From the NCBI GenBank assembly GCA_022432975.1, contig CM039502.1, positions 17,741,453 to 17,805,452 on the forward strand: a stretch of DNA of 64,000 nt, in the 5' to 3' direction. This document shows positions 60,661 to 64,000 of this stretch, piece by piece. This DNA comes from Begonia masoniana (taxonomy: Eukaryota > Streptophyta > Magnoliopsida > Cucurbitales > Begoniaceae). The stretch's first letter is position 1, and each line of letters opens with the position of its first letter. The notes beneath the pieces are model-generated. The model was not told the origin of the DNA, did no database searches, and saw only the letters and a list, made by a program, of their open reading frames with translations. A program made the translations under genes and the position numbers.

Positions 60661-61346
60661 AAGTTCCTGCAAAATGAGCAAACAAATTAGAAAGCTTCTT
60701 GACTCGGGATCGAGTGATGGACCCCAGAACTACATCATCTACTCACCTCTGCCTCCAATCAATGCTTGCCCAATCGCTCGACCTGAATCTTTATTCAAGA
60801 TCTTGACCCTCGACGTTCGATGGCTAGTCTCGACGCTCACGGCTCACATCTGTTTTGGTCAGCTCACCTCTACTCATTTGACACAATGAGACTCACTTTG
60901 TTAATGTAAATATGTGTTGGCATAGATTTTTTGGCAAATTAATTAAAAGTGTTGACTTTAATTATCTTAGAAATTAAATAAAGATTGTAGTAATCTTCTT
61001 ATGTAAGGAAGACAGATTTTGTGGAGATTATAGTATCAAATATAAACAGAATATTCTCTTTTGGTAAACTTGAAAAACAAGGAAAGTTATTTCTTTGAAA
61101 TCAAGTTACTTTGTGAAATTATCTATGGAAGACCGATTTGAAGATTATGGTTTATGCGTAGCAAAATATATTGCAAGATTTGTTATCACAATTATTCTGG
61201 GATCCAAATCAGTTTTATTCTGGTACTTTTCATAAGTATTGCAAAGAGTGTCACAACTTCACATTATGTGGTTTTGATTTCCTTATATTGTGCATTCTAT
61301 TTTGGATAAAATATTTGAACGAAAATCTGTTGCAGATGATACTTAA
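60661..61346. other. Spacer
   Basis: AT-rich with no supported gene. It ends at the Ty3 LTR. Confidence 0.5.
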
Positions 61347-62037
61347 TGTAACACCCGGTTCTATCGAATTAATTATCTATTCTTTTAATTAATGGTACAC
61401 TTTAAATGTCAATAATAAAGGTAGGGTTAGTAGATGACTAGGCAAGGGCATAAGAGTAATTGGAAATTTAAAAATGGATAACGTATTTAAGGAAAGAGGT
61501 TTGGGTTTAATGCACTGTAGCCGCCACTATTCCCTATTTTCTCTCTTTCGGTCTTCAACTCAAGCAGCAGAGCTCTCTAGGCGATTCTTCTACTCGAACC
61601 TTCTCCGAACTAGGTGAGCCCTATTTCGATTTCTTGCTATACTGGTAGCTATCGATGTTTGAAGAGAGTATAAATGTGAGTTTTGTGAATGCCGTATGGG
61701 TAAGCTAGTCCGGGTTTTGTGGTAAATCGGGAATGTGCTATGAACTAAACTTCCAACAAGTTTCCTTAGATTTCTGGATAGATTAGAATGAGGCTTAGTA
61801 GAAATCTGATTAATATTTTGTTTATGACTTAGGTAAACAAAACTTCTGAAGTAGTTTGAAACCGAGCATTTCCAGGAGAGCCAGGTAAGTGAAGTATGCT
61901 TGTGCCTTCGGGCCTACATCACAAAACAGTAGGATTGTGTGTGCTTGATTGTGTTTGTATGTCATGCATCATATTTTGAAAATATACGAAAATAAATTTA
62001 TATGAAATGGCATGGTAAGGAATGAACAGACTATAAC

Positions 62038-62225
62038 AGTTGTTAAGGGAACTAATTCGCCCCTTAATCAAGAGAGAGGATGTATGACTTTGGCGAAAGT
62101 GATCCAAACCCCAATTTCACAGCGGATCTGAACAGTTTGTTAAGGGAACTAGTCCGCCCCTTAATCGAGAGAGAGGACGTATGACTTTGGGAGAAGTGAT
62201 CCAACTCTCAATTTCACAGGGGGAT
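62038..62225. repeat. Twofold tandem duplication in the Tekay-like 5' LTR
   Basis: Two ~95 bp copies share 'GTTAAGGGAACTA', 'CGCCCCTTAATC' and 'TATGACTTTGG'. They are homologous to the duplication in solo LTR C. Confidence 0.85.
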
Positions 62226-62724
62226 CAGATCAGAAACGAATGCATATGCAACTGAGATGAGAAAGTAGAAATTTGCATGTTTAGGAATTTATGTTCAGCA
62301 TTTCATTTATTACTGCTTTACTTACTTAGCATTAGGCTAATAGATGAGTTTTGTGATGTAGGTGTTGAGCTTTCATCAGGTGAAATCCCTGAGTTTACTG
62401 AGGAATATGTGAAGTTGGAGGAGCACTTCTATGCTACAGTTAGGTGCTCTAATGAGGCGGTTTAACTTTTGTCTGAATGAGAGTTTTCAGTGATTAGGTA
62501 TTCTGATGAAATGTTCTGAGAATTTTAATGACAGTAGGAGTTTGATACTTCTTTTAACGCTTCTGTGATCTTCTTTTCTGGATTTGGAATTATGATTTGA
62601 TTTCGATTGTAGCTTGCTATTCTGAATTTTTAAGAATTGTGGATTTGTGTTAATTAGGATGATTTCATCAAAATGTACAAAATCGTTTAGCAGTCGGATT
62701 TACTCCTTATTAGAGTCTCTTTTT

Positions 62725-63110
62725 GGTCTATCGGTAGAAGTTGGGTGTTTTGTCTGCCGGCAGATGTTGGAGGATTGAATCATCCGACTAAGGCCATCGG
62801 AAGATGTCTTCAGTAGAGACCATCGGATGATGTCCTCAGTAAAAGTCATCGGAAGATGTAGGCAGTAAGTTTGTCGTTTTGTGATCGATGTGAGTTAGAC
62901 GAATGAATCATCCGGCTTACGTCATCAGTAGCAGCGTATAATAAGTTTGTCGTTTTGTGATCGGTGTGAGTTAGATGAATGAATCATCTGGCTTACGTCA
63001 TCGGTAGAAGTGTATAATAAGTTTTGTCGTTTTGTGATCGGTGGAAGCCTTCAGTGTCTGTTTCCGCCACTTTTCGTTGACTTTGCTTATCGGCAGATGA
63101 TTTTGACTCT
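62725..63110. repeat. Palindrome module with CATCGGAAGATG motifs
   Basis: Repeated 'CCATCGGAAGATGTCTTCAG'-type units and near-repeats of 'GTTTGTCGTTTTGTGATCGG' lie about 270-660 bp from the LTR 3' end. The motif is the complement of CATCTTCCGATG in solo LTR C, in line with that LTR's opposite orientation. Confidence 0.8.
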
Positions 63111-63385
63111 TACGATTTTCAAGTTTTCACGCTTAAGCCTTGATCTATTCTGGCCGAATTATTTCTTAATATTTTAACCGATTATTCAAACATTGTTTTA
63201 TAGCTCTGCTTAGTTCTGTTTTGCTCAAAAGAATTTCCGCTGCAAGATTTTTAAATATTTTGAGATTTTAAAAAAATGTCAAATTTTGACTTTCGAACGA
63301 AGTTTTAAATTTGGTCCAAAGTTTCTCAGTTATATTCGGAATATGTGTAACGAACTGGTTTCAGAGGACTCGGGTCGTTACAGTA

Positions 63386-63398
63386 TGGTATCAAAGAC
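63386..63398 (+). promoter_or_regulatory. Primer-binding site of the Tekay-like element
   Basis: 'TGGTATCAAAGAC' three bases after the LTR. It differs from the usual initiator-Met tRNA site 'TGGTATCAGAGC' at the ninth base (A for G), with a further mismatch at the 12th (A for C). Confidence 0.75.
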
Positions 63399-63536
63399 AT
63401 TTAGTTAAACCGTTCAAAAGATTACTCATCAGTGTCGATCGTCGCATGGGAGCACTCCAACAACTGTAAGTGTTTATGTTAACCTTAGTTATTAGATGTT
63501 TATGAGAGTAGTTAACCATGAACAGAAGTATAGAAA

Positions 63537-64000
63537 ATGGCTAGACGACCAGGAAAACCAAGAGTACCAAGAGAGATGCCCAACTTAAGAGCTGAGGAAG
63601 ATCCTAGCGTGATTAGGCAGCTGACAGATCTGGTGCGTCAGCAAACAGACTTAGTGCGTCAGCAGTCCGATCATTTAGGTGTGCTGTTGAACCGAAAGGT
63701 ACAAGGAAGTGCCAACTCGAGTTCTAGTCATGAACATTCTGGAGATAGATTCAGGAGGCTACGACCACCCACGTTTGATAGACAGTCGTCTGATCCGGTT
63801 ATTGCTGAAGGGTGGCTTAGAAAGATTGAGAGTATGTTTAGGTGTGCCAACATTGGAGAAGGAGACAAGGTCACGTTGGCAACATTTCATTTGGCTGGTG
63901 ATGCTCAACTCTGGTGGGAAACAATAGAGACCACCACTGATGTTTTGGCGATGACTTGGTCACAATTCAGGGACATTTTCTATGAGAAGTATTTTAGCAG
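63537..64000 (+). CDS. gag of the Tekay-like element (runs off the window)
   Basis: The open frame starts at ATG 63537 ('MARRPGKPRVPREMPNLRAE') and runs without a stop to the window end, 154 codons. It contains a repeated 'LVRQQTD' segment and the typical Del/Tekay gag block: 'PPTFDRQSSDPVIAEGWLRK', 'IESMFRCANIGEGDKVTLAT', 'FHLAGDAQLWWETIE' and 'MTWSQFRDIFYEKYF'. This is the N-terminal gag domain of a chromovirus, intact as far as seen. Autonomy cannot be judged from this part. Confidence 0.9.
   Translation, partial: MARRPGKPRVPREMPNLRAEEDPSVIRQLTDLVRQQTDLVRQQSDHLGVLLNRKVQGSANSSSSHEHSGDRFRRLRPPTFDRQSSDPVIAEGWLRKIESMFRCANIGEGDKVTLATFHLAGDAQLWWETIETTTDVLAMTWSQFRDIFYEKYFS

Larger units (their letters stand above)
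61347..63382 (+). mobile_element. 5' LTR of a Tekay/Del-like Ty3 element
   Basis: The LTR is 2036 bp, from 'TGTAACACCCGGTTCTATCG' to 'GACTCGGGTCGTTACA', followed after 3 bp by a primer-binding site and then gag. It is related to solo LTRs A, B and C and defines their orientation. It has a twofold tandem repeat (62038-62225) and a palindrome module (about 62725-63110). The left flank is CTTAA; the other end is outside the window. Confidence 0.9.

Overview
This window is nuclear DNA of a flowering plant, most likely a eudicot. The genes are split by spliceosomal introns and encode plant proteins: a PP2A B' subunit, an Ole e 1-type secreted protein, a membrane RING-H2 E3 ligase, the Golgi Qa-SNARE SYP31/32 and the molybdate transporter MOT1. 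Between and around them lie LTR retrotransposons of typical plant lineages, Cassandra TRIM elements carrying 5S rRNA-like sequence, and small non-autonomous DNA elements. I cannot name the species.

Positions 1-27388 are a nested stack of mobile elements. The oldest readable layer is a minus-strand Copia element of SIRE/Maximus type. Its gag lies near 21.9-20.4 kb, protease and integrase near 20.4-19.7 kb, reverse transcriptase at 19.7-19.1 and 9.9-9.2 kb, RNase H at 6.8-6.3 kb, an extra ORF at 6.1-4.0 kb, and the 3' LTR at 3662-422. Four later insertions cut into it: a Cassandra element (1-421), a 2.5 kb solo LTR (1004-3525, duplication CATAA), a 2.4 kb solo LTR (6793-9176, duplication TCATA) and a nearly intact CRM-like Ty3 element (9944-19142, duplication CTATG). 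That Ty3 element itself carries an 840 bp Mutator-like MITE in its 3' LTR (9 bp duplication). Next come two partial copies of a second Copia element (21906-23487 and 25716-27388). They are separated by a third solo LTR (23488-25715, duplication AATAC). The first copy looks like an error-rich duplicate of the second.

Positions 27.4-48.7 kb are gene-bearing. PP2A B' (minus, 28411-30690) and the Ole e 1-like gene (plus, 33172-33739) diverge from a shared 2.4 kb spacer that contains a 510 bp GA repeat. The RING-H2 gene (plus, 36892-39060) has a long 5' leader intron. A decayed PPR gene (42048-42957) and SYP31/32 (43871-45967) lie on the minus strand. Spacers hold a 522 bp A-run, a 34 bp perfect palindrome with a 5 bp duplication, fold-back MITEs and a hAT-like element with an 8 bp duplication.

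Positions 48.7-54.5 kb are a second SIRE-type LTR. It carries another copy of the Mutator-like MITE and a 3.8 kb array of Cassandra units, part direct tandem and part large inverted repeat. MOT1 follows (minus, 55418-56860), then a sparse spacer with an LTR-like stretch. The window ends in the 5' LTR, primer-binding site and open gag of a Tekay/Del-like Ty3 element related to the three solo LTRs.

The cellular genes have unrelated roles (phosphatase targeting, secreted cell-wall or pollen protein, ubiquitination, Golgi membrane fusion, molybdate uptake), so no operon-like logic is expected. The most unusual material lies in the mobile elements: palindrome-rich modules that keep their position but not their sequence inside related LTRs, the Cassandra array, and the long extra ORF of the Copia element.
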